From Candidimonas humi (lineage in GTDB: Bacteria; Pseudomonadota; Gammaproteobacteria; Burkholderiales; Burkholderiaceae_B), in the NCBI RefSeq assembly GCF_019166065.1, contig NZ_JAHTBN010000005.1, positions 62,001-126,000 of the forward strand: a stretch of DNA of 64,000 bases, read 5' to 3'. Position 1 is the first letter of the stretch. Each line of letters opens with the position of its first letter. The position numbers were made by a program, and so were the translations under genes. The notes beneath the pieces are model-generated. The model worked only from the letters and a program-made list of their open reading frames with translations. It did no database searches and had not been told where the DNA came from. This document shows positions 1 through 8,668 of this stretch, piece by piece.

Positions 1-72
1 GTGGATGGCGGCCCGCACAACAAGTCGTACATTACTCAGTTGTACTCGGCCAAGCCTGCATCGGCTGCCTAG
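1..72 (+). CDS. C-terminal end of an unidentified protein (partial, cut by left edge)
   Basis: An open frame enters from the left edge and stops at the TAG at 70-72. Only 23 residues are visible, ending in KPASAA. This is too little to recognise a family. The stop overlaps the stop of the convergent M20 peptidase gene by four bases, so the two genes meet tail to tail. The frame could also be chance, because no start or domain can be seen. Confidence 0.35.
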   Translation: MDGGPHNKSYITQLYSAKPASAA

Positions 73-1457
73 CGTTTCGGCGTACCGCCTTCGCCCAGAT
101 CCCAGTACAGCCCGGCCATGATGCCCAGGCCTTCGCGCAGCAGCGCCGAGGGCAGGTGTTCGTTGGGCGCGTGCTGCGAACAGCCGGGGTAGGAATGCGG
201 CACCCAGACGGTGCGCAGCCCCAGCACGTCGGTGAATATGTCGTTGGGCAGCGAGCCGCCCAGATTGGGCAGGATGGCCGGCTTCTTGCCGCTGCTGCGG
301 GCGATGGAGTCGGCGGCCCATTGCACCCAGGGGTCTTCGGGGTCGATGCGCGTTGCCTGGAACAGCACGTCGCGCGCCGGCGTTATCTGCACCATGGGAA
401 AGCCGTGGGTATCCAGGTGGCGGCGCAGCGCCGGCAGGATGTCCTGCGCCTTCACCCCCACGACGAAACGCAACTGGCAGCGCGCCCAGGCGCGCGGCGG
501 GATGGCGTTGACGGGAGTTTCGGGGTTGCCGGTCTTGAAGGCCAGCACTTCGAAGGAACACCAGCCGAACACGCGCTCGGCCGGCGACAGGCCCGGTTCG
601 CCCCAGTCGGGCTCGATCTCCGGGCCGTCGGGGCCGCCGTCGACCTCGCAGTCGGCCAGGGCCCGGCGTACCGAGGCGGGCAGTTCGGGAGGCACCCATT
701 CGGGTATGCGTATCTGGCCGGTGGGCGAGACGATGCTGGCGATGGCGTGCGCCAGCTGGATGCCGGGATTGGATATCAAACCGCCCCAGTTGCCCGAATG
801 GTGGCCGCCGGCACGCGCCTCGATGACGAGATCGAAGTTCATGCTGCCGCGCGAGCCCAGGAAGATGGTGGGGCGCTCGGGGCTCAGGCGCGGGCCGTCC
901 GAGGCGAGCAACAGGTCGGCCGCGAAGAGTTCGCGGTTTTCTTCGCAGAGTTCGCGCAGGCCGGGCGAGCCGGTTTCCTCGCCCATTTCTATGAGGTATT
1001 TGGCGTTGAAGCCCAGCCGTCCGCGCTGGCCGAGCACGGCCTGCAGGGCCTGCAGGTTGACCGAGTGCTGCCCCTTGTTGTCGGCGATGCCGCGGCCGTA
1101 CCAGCGGTCCTGCTCGGGCGTGAGAGTCCAGGGCGAGAGGCCTTCTTTCCATTCTTTGTCCAGGCCGCGGATGACGTCGCCGTGGCCATAGCCCAGCACG
1201 GTGGGGAGCGCCGGGTCTTCGATGCGCTGGGCATACAGGAAGGGCGCGCGCGCCTTGGCGTGCTCGAGCAGGCGGCATTCGAAGCCCATGGATTCGAACG
1301 CGGGGCGCATTTCGGTTTCGAGATATTGCACCAGCACGGGGCCGCGCTCGGGGTTCTGGCTTTCGGTGGGGATGGCGACGCGGCGCGCCAGGGTTTCGCG
1401 GAAGCCTCCCGCGTCGAAGAATTGCTGGACGGCGGATATGGCTAGCGCGCGTGTCAT
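69..1457 (-). CDS. M20 family metallopeptidase (carboxypeptidase/dipeptidase type)
   Basis: A 462-residue protein with the layout of M20 peptidases, which use two metal ions to release C-terminal residues or split dipeptides and related amides. Visible motifs are GHGDV (His92, Asp94), the bridging Asp126 in GIADNKGQ, the catalytic Glu pair at 160-161 in GEETGSPG, an Asp in LASDGPR and a C-terminal SQHAPNEH that supplies the last metal ligand. The insert near residues 215-225 (GGHHSGNWGG) marks the start of the lid or dimerisation domain. There is no signal peptide, so it is probably cytoplasmic. The ATG at 1457 gives the usual family length. It is divergent from the MAPEG gene. The substrate cannot be read from sequence. 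Confidence 0.88.
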   Translation of the reverse strand: MTRALAISAVQQFFDAGGFRETLARRVAIPTESQNPERGPVLVQYLETEMRPAFESMGFECRLLEHAKARAPFLYAQRIEDPALPTVLGYGHGDVIRGLDKEWKEGLSPWTLTPEQDRWYGRGIADNKGQHSVNLQALQAVLGQRGRLGFNAKYLIEMGEETGSPGLRELCEENRELFAADLLLASDGPRLSPERPTIFLGSRGSMNFDLVIEARAGGHHSGNWGGLISNPGIQLAHAIASIVSPTGQIRIPEWVPPELPASVRRALADCEVDGGPDGPEIEPDWGEPGLSPAERVFGWCSFEVLAFKTGNPETPVNAIPPRAWARCQLRFVVGVKAQDILPALRRHLDTHGFPMVQITPARDVLFQATRIDPEDPWVQWAADSIARSSGKKPAILPNLGGSLPNDIFTDVLGLRTVWVPHSYPGCSQHAPNEHLPSALLREGLGIMAGLYWDLGEGGTPKR

Positions 1458-1621
1458 GATGAGCTCCGGGGTTTGCTGCGATTGCCCCTGATTGTGCGGC
1501 CATGTCGACGCCGAGTGAAGGGCGAGGCCTCGTGGTTTACCCTGAATACCGGCGATGCCGGGCCCTATAATGGCCCGCAGGGGCGGCCCTGGGTCTGGCG
1601 GGCGCCGAAACGGAGACGATC

Positions 1622-1996
1622 ATGGATGCCATCACCTGGATGATGCTGGTCGCCGCGCTGCTGCCTATCGTGGCGGCGGTGCTGGCCAAGGCGGGAGGCG
1701 AGGGGTACGACAACGATGACCCCAGGCCGTGGCTGGCGCGCCAGCAGGGCTGGCGGGCGCGGGCCAATGCCGCGCAGACCAATCTGTTCGAGGGCCTGCC
1801 GTTTTTCTATGCAGCCGTGCTGTATGCGCTATACGCCCACGCGGACCTGGCGCGCCTGGGCTTGCTGATGCTGGCGTGGCTGCTGTTGCGGGTGGCGCAC
1901 CTGGCCCTGTATATCGCCGGCCGCGGCAGCTTGCGTTCGCTGGCCTGGACGCTGAGCCTGGCGGTCAATATTGCGATCCTGTTCGCGGCGGCCTGA
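1622..1996 (+). CDS. MAPEG family membrane protein
   Basis: A 124-residue protein with four predicted membrane segments (about residues 2-22, 55-72, 78-98 and 105-124), the size and topology of bacterial MAPEG proteins (membrane-associated proteins in eicosanoid and glutathione metabolism). The conserved cytosolic loop carries the RANAAQTNLFEGLPFF stretch, which is typical of the family. A GGAG sequence sits about seven bases before the ATG at 1622. The neighbouring genes give no clue to a substrate. Bacterial members are mostly uncharacterised, so only the family call is firm. Confidence 0.85.
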   Translation: MDAITWMMLVAALLPIVAAVLAKAGGEGYDNDDPRPWLARQQGWRARANAAQTNLFEGLPFFYAAVLYALYAHADLARLGLLMLAWLLLRVAHLALYIAGRGSLRSLAWTLSLAVNIAILFAAA

Positions 1997-2070
1997 GGCG
2001 CCCGGCAGGGCGTGCGCCGCGGCCCGAGGGCTGGCGAGGCCACGGCTTGCGGCCCCCCAAAGACCGGGTT

Positions 2071-3417
2071 TCAGTCCTGCGTTTCCAGCGTGCGGTTGAT
2101 GAACAGCGCCAGCATGGTGCAGACCACGCCGGACAGCAGGTAGGCGGTGACCGAAACCAGGCCGTACAGGGTCGACAGCCCCAGCGCCACCAGCGGCGCG
2201 AAGGCTGCGCCCACCAGCCAGGCGAAGTCGGAGGTCAGCGCCGCGCCGGTGTAGCGGAACTGGCGCCCGAAATTGGCGGTCACCGTGCCGGCGGCCTGGC
2301 CGTAGGACAGGCCCAGCAGGGTGAAGCCTATCAAGATGAAGGCGTCCTGCTCTTTGGTGCCGCCGCCCAGCAGCCAGGGCACGCACAGGCTGAACACGCC
2401 GATCAGGCAGGCCATCAGGCCCAGCGTGGTGCGGCGCCCGATCCGGTCGGCCAGCCAGCCCGAGACGATCATGCCCAGGATGGCCAGGCAGGCGCCGACG
2501 ACTTCCACCGCGAGGATGGAATTCACCGATTGGGTCGCCTGCAGGGACAGCCACGACAGGGGGAATATCGTAACCATATGGAACAGCGCGTAGCTGGCCA
2601 GGCTGGCGAAGGCGCCGATGAAGATGTTGTAGCCCTGCGCCTTGAACATGTGCAGGGTGCCTATGGGCTCGAGGTCTTTTTCCTCGAGCAGGCGGGTGTA
2701 TTCATCGGTGACGACCAGGCGCAGGCGCGCGAACAGCGCCACCACGTTGATGGCGAAGGCCACGTAGAACGGATAGCGCCAGCCCCAGTCGAGGAATTCG
2801 TCGGTACTCAGCGTGCTGTGCAGGTACAGGAAGAGGCCGCCGGCCAGCAGGAACCCGATGGGGGCGCTCAATTGGCCCACCATGGCATACCAGCCGCGCT
2901 TGCGCGACGGGGCGTTCAGCGCCAGCAGCGAGGGCAGGCCGTCCCAGGAGCCGCCGTTGGCCACCCCTTGCAGCGCCCGGAACACCGCCAGCAGGACGAT
3001 GGCGGTGCCGTGCAGTTCGGCGTAGCCCGGAAGGAATGCGATGCCGGCCGTCGCCGTGCCCAGCAGGAACAGGGAGGCGGTGAGCTTGACGCCGCGGCCC
3101 CAGTGGCGCTGGATCGTCATGAACAACGTAGTGCCGAACGGGCGGGCGATGAAGGCGAACGAGAACAGCGCGAAGGCCATCAAGGTGCCGTATAGTGACG
3201 GCAGGTAGGGGAAGAATACCTGGGGGAAGACCAGGACCGAGGCGATCCCGTAGACGAAGAAGTCGAAATATTCCGATGCGCGGCCGATGATCACCCCCAC
3301 GGCGATTTCGCCCGGGGCTACCTTGGAGTGGCCGGCATGGCCGGTCGTATCGGCGCGGCCCGCCTGATGCAGGGGCGCGGGAGAAGATTCGTTGTAGTTC
3401 AGCACGTCGCTCGACAT
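2071..3417 (-). CDS. MFS transporter, metabolite:H+ symporter (MHS/ShiA-ProP-like) family
   Basis: A 448-residue protein with twelve hydrophobic segments. Features typical of the MHS branch of the major facilitator superfamily are the first helix with GRASEYFDFFVYG, the cytoplasmic RPFGTTLF motif after helix 2, the central RALQGVANGG helix and the second-half DRIGRRTT loop between helices 8 and 9. Members carry organic acids, shikimate or betaines with protons. The start ATG at 3417 is preceded by a purine-rich AAAGGGGAGA. It is divergent from cyoA, and a perfect 19-bp dyad lies in the shared intergenic space. The substrate is unknown. Confidence 0.87.
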   Translation of the reverse strand: MSSDVLNYNESSPAPLHQAGRADTTGHAGHSKVAPGEIAVGVIIGRASEYFDFFVYGIASVLVFPQVFFPYLPSLYGTLMAFALFSFAFIARPFGTTLFMTIQRHWGRGVKLTASLFLLGTATAGIAFLPGYAELHGTAIVLLAVFRALQGVANGGSWDGLPSLLALNAPSRKRGWYAMVGQLSAPIGFLLAGGLFLYLHSTLSTDEFLDWGWRYPFYVAFAINVVALFARLRLVVTDEYTRLLEEKDLEPIGTLHMFKAQGYNIFIGAFASLASYALFHMVTIFPLSWLSLQATQSVNSILAVEVVGACLAILGMIVSGWLADRIGRRTTLGLMACLIGVFSLCVPWLLGGGTKEQDAFILIGFTLLGLSYGQAAGTVTANFGRQFRYTGAALTSDFAWLVGAAFAPLVALGLSTLYGLVSVTAYLLSGVVCTMLALFINRTLETQD

Positions 3418-3490
3418 TTTTGCAGTCTCCCCTTTGTGGGGCTAAATTCCGCCATTTTTCTAGACTACACCAGCCCCGGCAGAATGTGCC

Positions 3491-3509
3491 ATTGGACAAA
3501 ATGTCCAAT
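3491..3509. promoter_or_regulatory. Perfect inverted repeat between MFS and cyoA genes (putative operator)
   Basis: The sequence reads ATTGGACA-AAA-TGTCCAAT: two perfect 8-bp arms around a 3-bp centre. It lies 74 bases upstream of the MFS start and about 61 upstream of the chosen cyoA start. A dyad of this form is typical of a dimeric repressor site. Which gene it controls, and which protein binds, cannot be told from the window. Confidence 0.5.
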
Positions 3510-3570
3510 TGTCGCAGTGCAGCAACAGCAGTAAGTTCTCATGCTTTCGTGCTTAGTCTCGTTTTACGCG

Positions 3571-4644
3571 ATGCCCCTACCCAAACCCCCGCGCAGATTG
3601 CTGCTGCTTCCCCTGCTGGCCGCCACGCTCTTGCTGAGCGGCTGCAACGCCGTCCTGTTGTCTCCGTCGGGGGACGTGGCGATCCAGCAGCGCAACTTGA
3701 TCATCGTCTCCACGGCCTTGATGCTGTTGATCATCGTCCCCGTGATTTTCTTCATACTGCTGTTCGCCTGGCGCTATCGGGCCTCGAACCAGCGCGACGA
3801 CTACGACCCGGAATGGAGCCATTCGACCCGCATCGAGCTGATGATCTGGTCGGCGCCGCTGGTGATCATTATCGCGCTGGGGGCGATCACCTGGGTGGGC
3901 ACGCACAAGCTGGATCCCTACCGCCCGCTGGACCGCCTGGCCGCGGGCCATTCCGTGCCCGCCAACCTGAAGCCGCTGGAAGTGGACGTGGTGTCGATGG
4001 ACTGGAAGTGGCTGTTCATCTATCCCGAGCTGGGCGTGGCCACGGTCAACGAGCTGGCGGCGCCGGTCGACCGTCCGCTGCAGTTCAAGCTGACCTCCTC
4101 GACGGTGATGAATGCCTTCTTCGTGCCTGCACTGGCCGGCATGATCTACACCATGCCGGGCATGGAAACCCAGCTGAACGCGGTCATCAACAAGACCGGC
4201 ACCTACCAGGGCATGTCGGCCAACTACAGCGGCGCGGGCTTTTCGGACATGAACTTCAAGTTCTACGGCATGAGCACCGGCGACTTCGACAAGTGGGTGG
4301 CCCAGGTCCGCAGCGGCGGCGATACGCTGGACCGCAAGGCCTATCTGGAACTGGACAAGCCCAGCAAGCGCGACCCGGTGCGCCACTACGGGCATGTCGA
4401 GGCCGGCCTGTATCGCGTCATTCTCAACCGCTGCGTGGACAGCAAGCATATGTGCCTGGACCAGATGGCGGCCATCGACGAGCGCGGCGGCATGGGGCTG
4501 CCGGGCATGGCCAACGTGGCCAGCGAGCTGCCCGAACAGCTGCGCCTGGGCCTGGCCGACTCGCCCGCACGCAAATATGTGGGCGCCATCTGCACCGCGC
4601 GCAATCCCGCGGGCGCCGTGGGCGTCGATGGCGAGGTTTCGTGA
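3571..4644 (+). CDS. cyoA: Cytochrome bo3 ubiquinol oxidase subunit II
   Basis: Subunit II of the proton-pumping quinol oxidase. With the start at 3571 the protein has a lipoprotein signal ending in the lipobox LLSGC, about 26 residues long. An in-frame ATG at 3541 would make an unusually long signal, so 3571 is preferred. Two membrane helices follow (roughly residues 45-70 and 88-110 of the mature region), then a periplasmic cupredoxin domain. That domain has the quinol-oxidase version NYSGAGFSDMNF and lacks the cysteine pair that binds CuA in cytochrome c oxidases, so the electron donor is quinol. It is first in the cyoABCD operon; cyoB begins 81 bases after the stop. Confidence 0.95.
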   Translation: MPLPKPPRRLLLLPLLAATLLLSGCNAVLLSPSGDVAIQQRNLIIVSTALMLLIIVPVIFFILLFAWRYRASNQRDDYDPEWSHSTRIELMIWSAPLVIIIALGAITWVGTHKLDPYRPLDRLAAGHSVPANLKPLEVDVVSMDWKWLFIYPELGVATVNELAAPVDRPLQFKLTSSTVMNAFFVPALAGMIYTMPGMETQLNAVINKTGTYQGMSANYSGAGFSDMNFKFYGMSTGDFDKWVAQVRSGGDTLDRKAYLELDKPSKRDPVRHYGHVEAGLYRVILNRCVDSKHMCLDQMAAIDERGGMGLPGMANVASELPEQLRLGLADSPARKYVGAICTARNPAGAVGVDGEVS

Positions 4645-4725
4645 CTCGCCGCACGGTCCGTTTTTCCGCCGGGCGCGCCCGCCGTGGCAACCCGAAGTGC
4701 CTGAACAAAAAGTGCTTGAAACAAA

Positions 4726-6723
4726 ATGCCTGAGCAAATCACCAAACTGATATTCGGCCGGCTTACGCTGGACGCGATTCCCTACCACGAACCCATCCTG
4801 GTATGGACCTTCTGCTTCGTGGCGCTGGGCGGCCTGGCGCTGCTGGGCGCCATCACCTATTTCAAGCAGTGGGGCTACTTGTGGCGCGAATGGTTCACCA
4901 GCATCGACCACAAGAAAATCGGCATCATGTACATCGTGCTGGCCATCGTGATGCTGCTGCGCGGCTTCTCGGACGCTGTCATGATGCGCCTGCAGCAGGC
5001 GGTCGCGTTCGGCAGCGACGCCGGCTACCTGCCGCCGCATCACTACGACCAGATCTTCACAGCCCACGGCGTGATCATGATCTTCTTCGTCGCCATGCCG
5101 CTGGTCACGGGCCTGATGAACTACATCGTGCCGCTGCAGATCGGTGCGCGCGACGTGGCCTTCCCGTTCCTGAACAATTTCAGTTTCTGGATGACCACGG
5201 GCGGCGCCATCCTGGTGATGTGCTCGCTGTTCGTCGGCGAGTTCGCCCGCACCGGCTGGCTGGCCATGCCGCCCCTGTCCGACCTGCCGCAGAGCGCGGA
5301 CGTGGGGGTCGACTATTACATATGGGCGCTGCAGGTGGCGGGGATAGGGACACTGCTGTCGGGCATCAACTTGATGGTCACCATCATCAAGATGCGCGCG
5401 CCCGGCATGTCCCTGATGAAGATGCCCGTCTTCACCTGGACCTCGCTGTGCACCAATGTGCTGATCGTCGCCGCCTTCCCGGTGCTGACGGCTGTGCTGG
5501 CCTTGTTGATGCTGGACCGCTACGCGGGCACCAACTTCTTCACCAACAGCCTGGGCGGCAACCCGATGATGTACGTGAACCTGATCTGGATCTGGGGTCA
5601 TCCCGAGGTCTACATCCTGATACTGCCCGCTTTCGGCGTCTATTCCGAAGTCGTCTCCACCTACAGCGGCAAGCGCCTGTTCGGCTACACCTCGATGGTG
5701 TATGCCACGGTCGTGATCACCGTGCTGTCCTACCTGGTGTGGCTGCACCACTTCTTCACCATGGGCTCGGGAGCCAGCGTCAATTCCTTCTTCGGCATCA
5801 CGACGATGATCATCTCGATACCGACAGGGGCGAAGATCTTCAACTGGATGTTCACGATGTATCGCGGCCGCATCCGCTACGACGTGCCGATGCTGTGGAC
5901 GGTGGGTTTCATGATCACCTTCGTGATCGGCGGCATGACGGGCGTGATGCTGGCGGTGCCCCCCAACGATTTCCTGCTGCACAACAGCCTGTTCCTGGTG
6001 GCCCACTTCCATAACGTGATCATCGGCGGCGTGCTGTTCGGCATGATGGCAGGCATCACCTACTGGTTTCCCAAGGCCTTCGGCTTCAAGCTGGATCCGT
6101 TCTGGGGCAAGTGCTCGTTCTGGTTCTGGTTCGTCGGTTTCTATTTCGCCTTCATGCCCTTGTATGTGCTGGGCCTGATGGGCGTGACCCGGCGCCTGAA
6201 TCATTTCGACGACCCCTCGCTGCAGATCTGGTTCCAGATCGCCGCATTCGGCGCCTTGCTGATCGCGCTGGGCATAGCCAGCTTCCTGATCCAGCTTTTC
6301 GTCAGTATCCGCCGCCGCGAGCAGTTGCGCGACACCACCGGCGATCCCTGGGACGGCCGCACGCTGGAATGGTCGACCTCTTCGCCGCCGCCCGCCTACA
6401 ACTACGCCTTCACTCCCCAGGTGCATGACGGCGATGCCTGGTGGCAGATGAAGCAGCGCGGCGCCGCGCGTCCGCTGGACGGGTTCCTGCCCATCCACAT
6501 GCCCGCCAATACCGGCGCCGGCATCATCCTGGCCGGCCTGTGCACTGCGCTGGGCTTCACCCTGATCTGGCATATGTGGATCCCGGTGATCGTCCTGGCG
6601 GTCGCCGCGCTCGCCGTGGCCATAGGCCATACCTTCAACTACAAGCGCGATTACTACATCCCCGCCGAGGATGTGGCCCGCGTCGAAGCCGAACGTACCC
6701 GACTGCTTGCCCAACATGTCTGA
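4726..6723 (+). CDS. cyoB: Cytochrome bo3 ubiquinol oxidase subunit I
   Basis: A 665-residue, roughly 15-helix catalytic subunit holding the low-spin haem and the haem-CuB oxygen-reduction site. Metal ligands are visible: His114 in [10 protein letters not shown], His292 in WGHPEVYIL, the His341-His342 pair (LHHFF), and His427/His429 in [10 protein letters not shown]. The segment around [13 protein letters not shown] and [10 protein letters not shown] matches the quinol-site region of E. coli CyoB. Residue numbers run about eight above the E. coli protein. Its last codons overlap the cyoC start. It works with CyoA, C and D in the inner membrane. Confidence 0.97.
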   Translation: MPEQITKLIFGRLTLDAIPYHEPILVWTFCFVALGGLALLGAITYFKQWGYLWREWFTSIDHKKIGIMYIVLAIVMLLRGFSDAVMMRLQQAVAFGSDAGYLPPHHYDQIFTAHGVIMIFFVAMPLVTGLMNYIVPLQIGARDVAFPFLNNFSFWMTTGGAILVMCSLFVGEFARTGWLAMPPLSDLPQSADVGVDYYIWALQVAGIGTLLSGINLMVTIIKMRAPGMSLMKMPVFTWTSLCTNVLIVAAFPVLTAVLALLMLDRYAGTNFFTNSLGGNPMMYVNLIWIWGHPEVYILILPAFGVYSEVVSTYSGKRLFGYTSMVYATVVITVLSYLVWLHHFFTMGSGASVNSFFGITTMIISIPTGAKIFNWMFTMYRGRIRYDVPMLWTVGFMITFVIGGMTGVMLAVPPNDFLLHNSLFLVAHFHNVIIGGVLFGMMAGITYWFPKAFGFKLDPFWGKCSFWFWFVGFYFAFMPLYVLGLMGVTRRLNHFDDPSLQIWFQIAAFGALLIALGIASFLIQLFVSIRRREQLRDTTGDPWDGRTLEWSTSSPPPAYNYAFTPQVHDGDAWWQMKQRGAARPLDGFLPIHMPANTGAGIILAGLCTALGFTLIWHMWIPVIVLAVAALAVAIGHTFNYKRDYYIPAEDVARVEAERTRLLAQHV

Positions 6724-7351
6724 TTCCTACGCCGTCTCCAAGTCCGCCGCCGCGTCCGGCGAGCTGAACTTCTATGTGAAAGAAGAAACCCACCCGCAGA
6801 ACGGCACTTTGCTGGGCTTCTGGGTGTACCTGATGAGCGATTGCCTCATCTTCGCCTGCCTGTTCGCCACCTACGGGGTGCTGGGCCGCAGCTACGCGGC
6901 CGGCCCTTCGGGCGCCGACCTGTTCGAGCTGCCGATGGTGGCGCTGAACACCTCGATGCTGCTGCTGTCGTCGATCACCTACGGTTTTGCCATGGTGGTG
7001 ATGCGCGAGAACCGCCGCGGCGCGATGCTGGGCTGGCTGGCCATCACCGGCGTGCTGGGCGCGATCTTCATAGGGCTGGAGATCACCGAGTTCCTGCACA
7101 TGATCCACATCGGCGCCGGCCCGCAGCGCAGCGCCTTCCTGTCCGCTTTCTTCACGCTGGTCGGCACCCACGGCTTGCACGTGACCTGCGGCATCATCTG
7201 GCTGATCACCCTGATGGTGCAGGTGTGCAAGCATGGCCTGATCCCGGAAAACCGCCGCCGCCTGATGTGCCTGTCGATGTTCTGGCACTTCCTGGACGTG
7301 GTCTGGATCGGCGTCTTCACCTTTGTCTACCTGATGGGAGTGCTGCCATGA
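6716..7351 (+). CDS. cyoC: Cytochrome bo3 ubiquinol oxidase subunit III
   Basis: A 211-residue subunit III with five hydrophobic helices and the stretch [19 protein letters not shown] near the N-terminus. The start is set at the ATG at 6716, which overlaps the end of cyoB by eight bases. An upstream in-frame ATG at 6671 would lie well inside cyoB and adds a non-conserved stretch. The conserved [12 protein letters not shown] and [12 protein letters not shown] helices are present. It stabilises subunit I and the proton-uptake paths. It overlaps cyoD by four bases (ATGA). Confidence 0.95.
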   Translation: MSDSYAVSKSAAASGELNFYVKEETHPQNGTLLGFWVYLMSDCLIFACLFATYGVLGRSYAAGPSGADLFELPMVALNTSMLLLSSITYGFAMVVMRENRRGAMLGWLAITGVLGAIFIGLEITEFLHMIHIGAGPQRSAFLSAFFTLVGTHGLHVTCGIIWLITLMVQVCKHGLIPENRRRLMCLSMFWHFLDVVWIGVFTFVYLMGVLP

Positions 7352-7746
7352 GCGATCATTCCACCACCGCGCACGGCGCGGGCGACGGCCACGCCGCGCA
7401 CCACGATCACGACGATGGCGCGAGCCACGGCACCTTCCGCAGCTACCTGACCGGCTTCGTCCTGGCCGTGATTCTCACCGCCATCCCGTTCTGGCTGGTG
7501 ATGGACAAGGTCTTCGAGAATTCCAGCATCACTGCCATGCTGCTGCTGGGCCTGGGCGCCGTCCAGATCGTCGTGCATATGATTTATTTCCTGCACATGA
7601 ACGCCAAGTCCGAAGGCGGCTGGAACATGCTGGCGCTGATCTTCACCATTGTGCTGGTGATCATCACGCTGAGCGGCTCGCTCTGGGTCATGTATCACAT
7701 GAACGCCAATATGATGCCGTCCATGCACGGCATGAAAATGTCTTGA
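7348..7746 (+). CDS. cyoD: Cytochrome bo3 ubiquinol oxidase subunit IV
   Basis: A 132-residue small subunit with three membrane helices, of the usual size and spacing. The N-terminal 30 residues are rich in His and Asp. The helix pair ending in [13 protein letters not shown] and the C-terminal helix ending in SLWVMYHMN are family-typical, and CyoD is thought to help assemble the CuB site. The His/Met-rich ends (HHDHDD and [11 protein letters not shown]) could bind copper, which is an inference. The start at 7348 overlaps the cyoC stop. Confidence 0.94.
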   Translation: MSDHSTTAHGAGDGHAAHHDHDDGASHGTFRSYLTGFVLAVILTAIPFWLVMDKVFENSSITAMLLLGLGAVQIVVHMIYFLHMNAKSEGGWNMLALIFTIVLVIITLSGSLWVMYHMNANMMPSMHGMKMS

Positions 7747-7751
7747 TCGCA

Positions 7752-8657
7752 ATGTCGCCGACCCGCTCCGGCGCCAAGCCCGGCCAGGCTTCGCCCTCGC
7801 GGGCGCCCGAGCCCGGGCGCGCCGCGGTTCCCCGCCGCGGCGCCGGCAGCCTGGTGTGCCTGGCGCTGGCCGGCCTGTTGCTGTTCTGCCTGTTTTTCGG
7901 TCTCGGCACCTGGCAGGTGCAGCGCCGCGCCTGGAAGCTGGACCTGATTGCGCGCGTCGATCGGCGCGTGCACGCCACGCCCGTCGCGGCCCCCGGTCCC
8001 TCGGACTGGCCGCGCATCAGCGCGGATGCCGATGAATACCGCCGCGTCACGCTGCAGGGCGAGTGGCTCGCCGGCAAGGACACCCTGGTCAAGGCAGTTA
8101 CCGAGCTGGGCGGAGGCTTCTGGGTGCTGACGCCATTGCGCCGCGCCGACGGCAGCATCGTGCTGGTCAATCGCGGCTTCGTGCCCGAAGACCAGCGCAC
8201 AGCGGCGATTCCGCCGCCCGCGGCCGGCCCGGTGACGGGGCTGCTGCGCGTCACCGAACCCGGCGGCGCCTTCCTGCGCAAGAACGATCCGGCGGCCGGC
8301 CGCTGGTATTCGCGCGATGTCGCGGCCATCGCCGCCGCGCGCGGCCTGCCCGCGGCGCGGGTGGCTCCGTATTTCGTCGACGCCGCCGCGGTCTCGCCTG
8401 CTGCTCCCGGCGAGCCGACAGGCGGCCTGACCGTGATCCACTTCTACAACAACCACCTGGTCTATGCCATTACCTGGTACGCCCTGGCGCTGATGGTGGC
8501 GGGCGCGGCCTACTATGTCGCCCGCGACGAGCGGCGCCGCCGCCGCGATCCGGATGGCGGCCTGGACGACTACGAGCGCGGGGTTCGTGACGACCTGTCC
8601 GCAGCTCCGCTCCCCGCGGCCGGGCGCCATTTGGAAGGCGGTCCGCGCAAGGAATAA
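7752..8657 (+). CDS. SURF1 family oxidase-assembly protein
   Basis: A 301-residue protein with the SURF1 plan: one N-terminal membrane helix followed by GLGTWQVQRRAWK, a periplasmic domain, and a C-terminal helix preceded by FYNNHLVYAITWY. SURF1 proteins help insert haem into haem-copper oxidase subunit I. Its place directly after cyoD suggests a role in bo3 or cbb3 assembly. The ATG at 7752 is chosen over a TTG at 7743 that overlaps the cyoD stop. No cyoE (haem O synthase) gene is found in the window. Confidence 0.88.
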   Translation: MSPTRSGAKPGQASPSRAPEPGRAAVPRRGAGSLVCLALAGLLLFCLFFGLGTWQVQRRAWKLDLIARVDRRVHATPVAAPGPSDWPRISADADEYRRVTLQGEWLAGKDTLVKAVTELGGGFWVLTPLRRADGSIVLVNRGFVPEDQRTAAIPPPAAGPVTGLLRVTEPGGAFLRKNDPAAGRWYSRDVAAIAAARGLPAARVAPYFVDAAAVSPAAPGEPTGGLTVIHFYNNHLVYAITWYALALMVAGAAYYVARDERRRRRDPDGGLDDYERGVRDDLSAAPLPAAGRHLEGGPRKE

Positions 8658-8668
8658 ACTTTGCGCCT

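Noticed and set aside
3577-6717. A 1046-codon open frame antisense to cyoA and cyoB
   Set aside because: It lies entirely opposite well-supported oxidase genes, is rich in His, Gln, Asp and Arg as GC-rich antisense frames are, and shows no domain.
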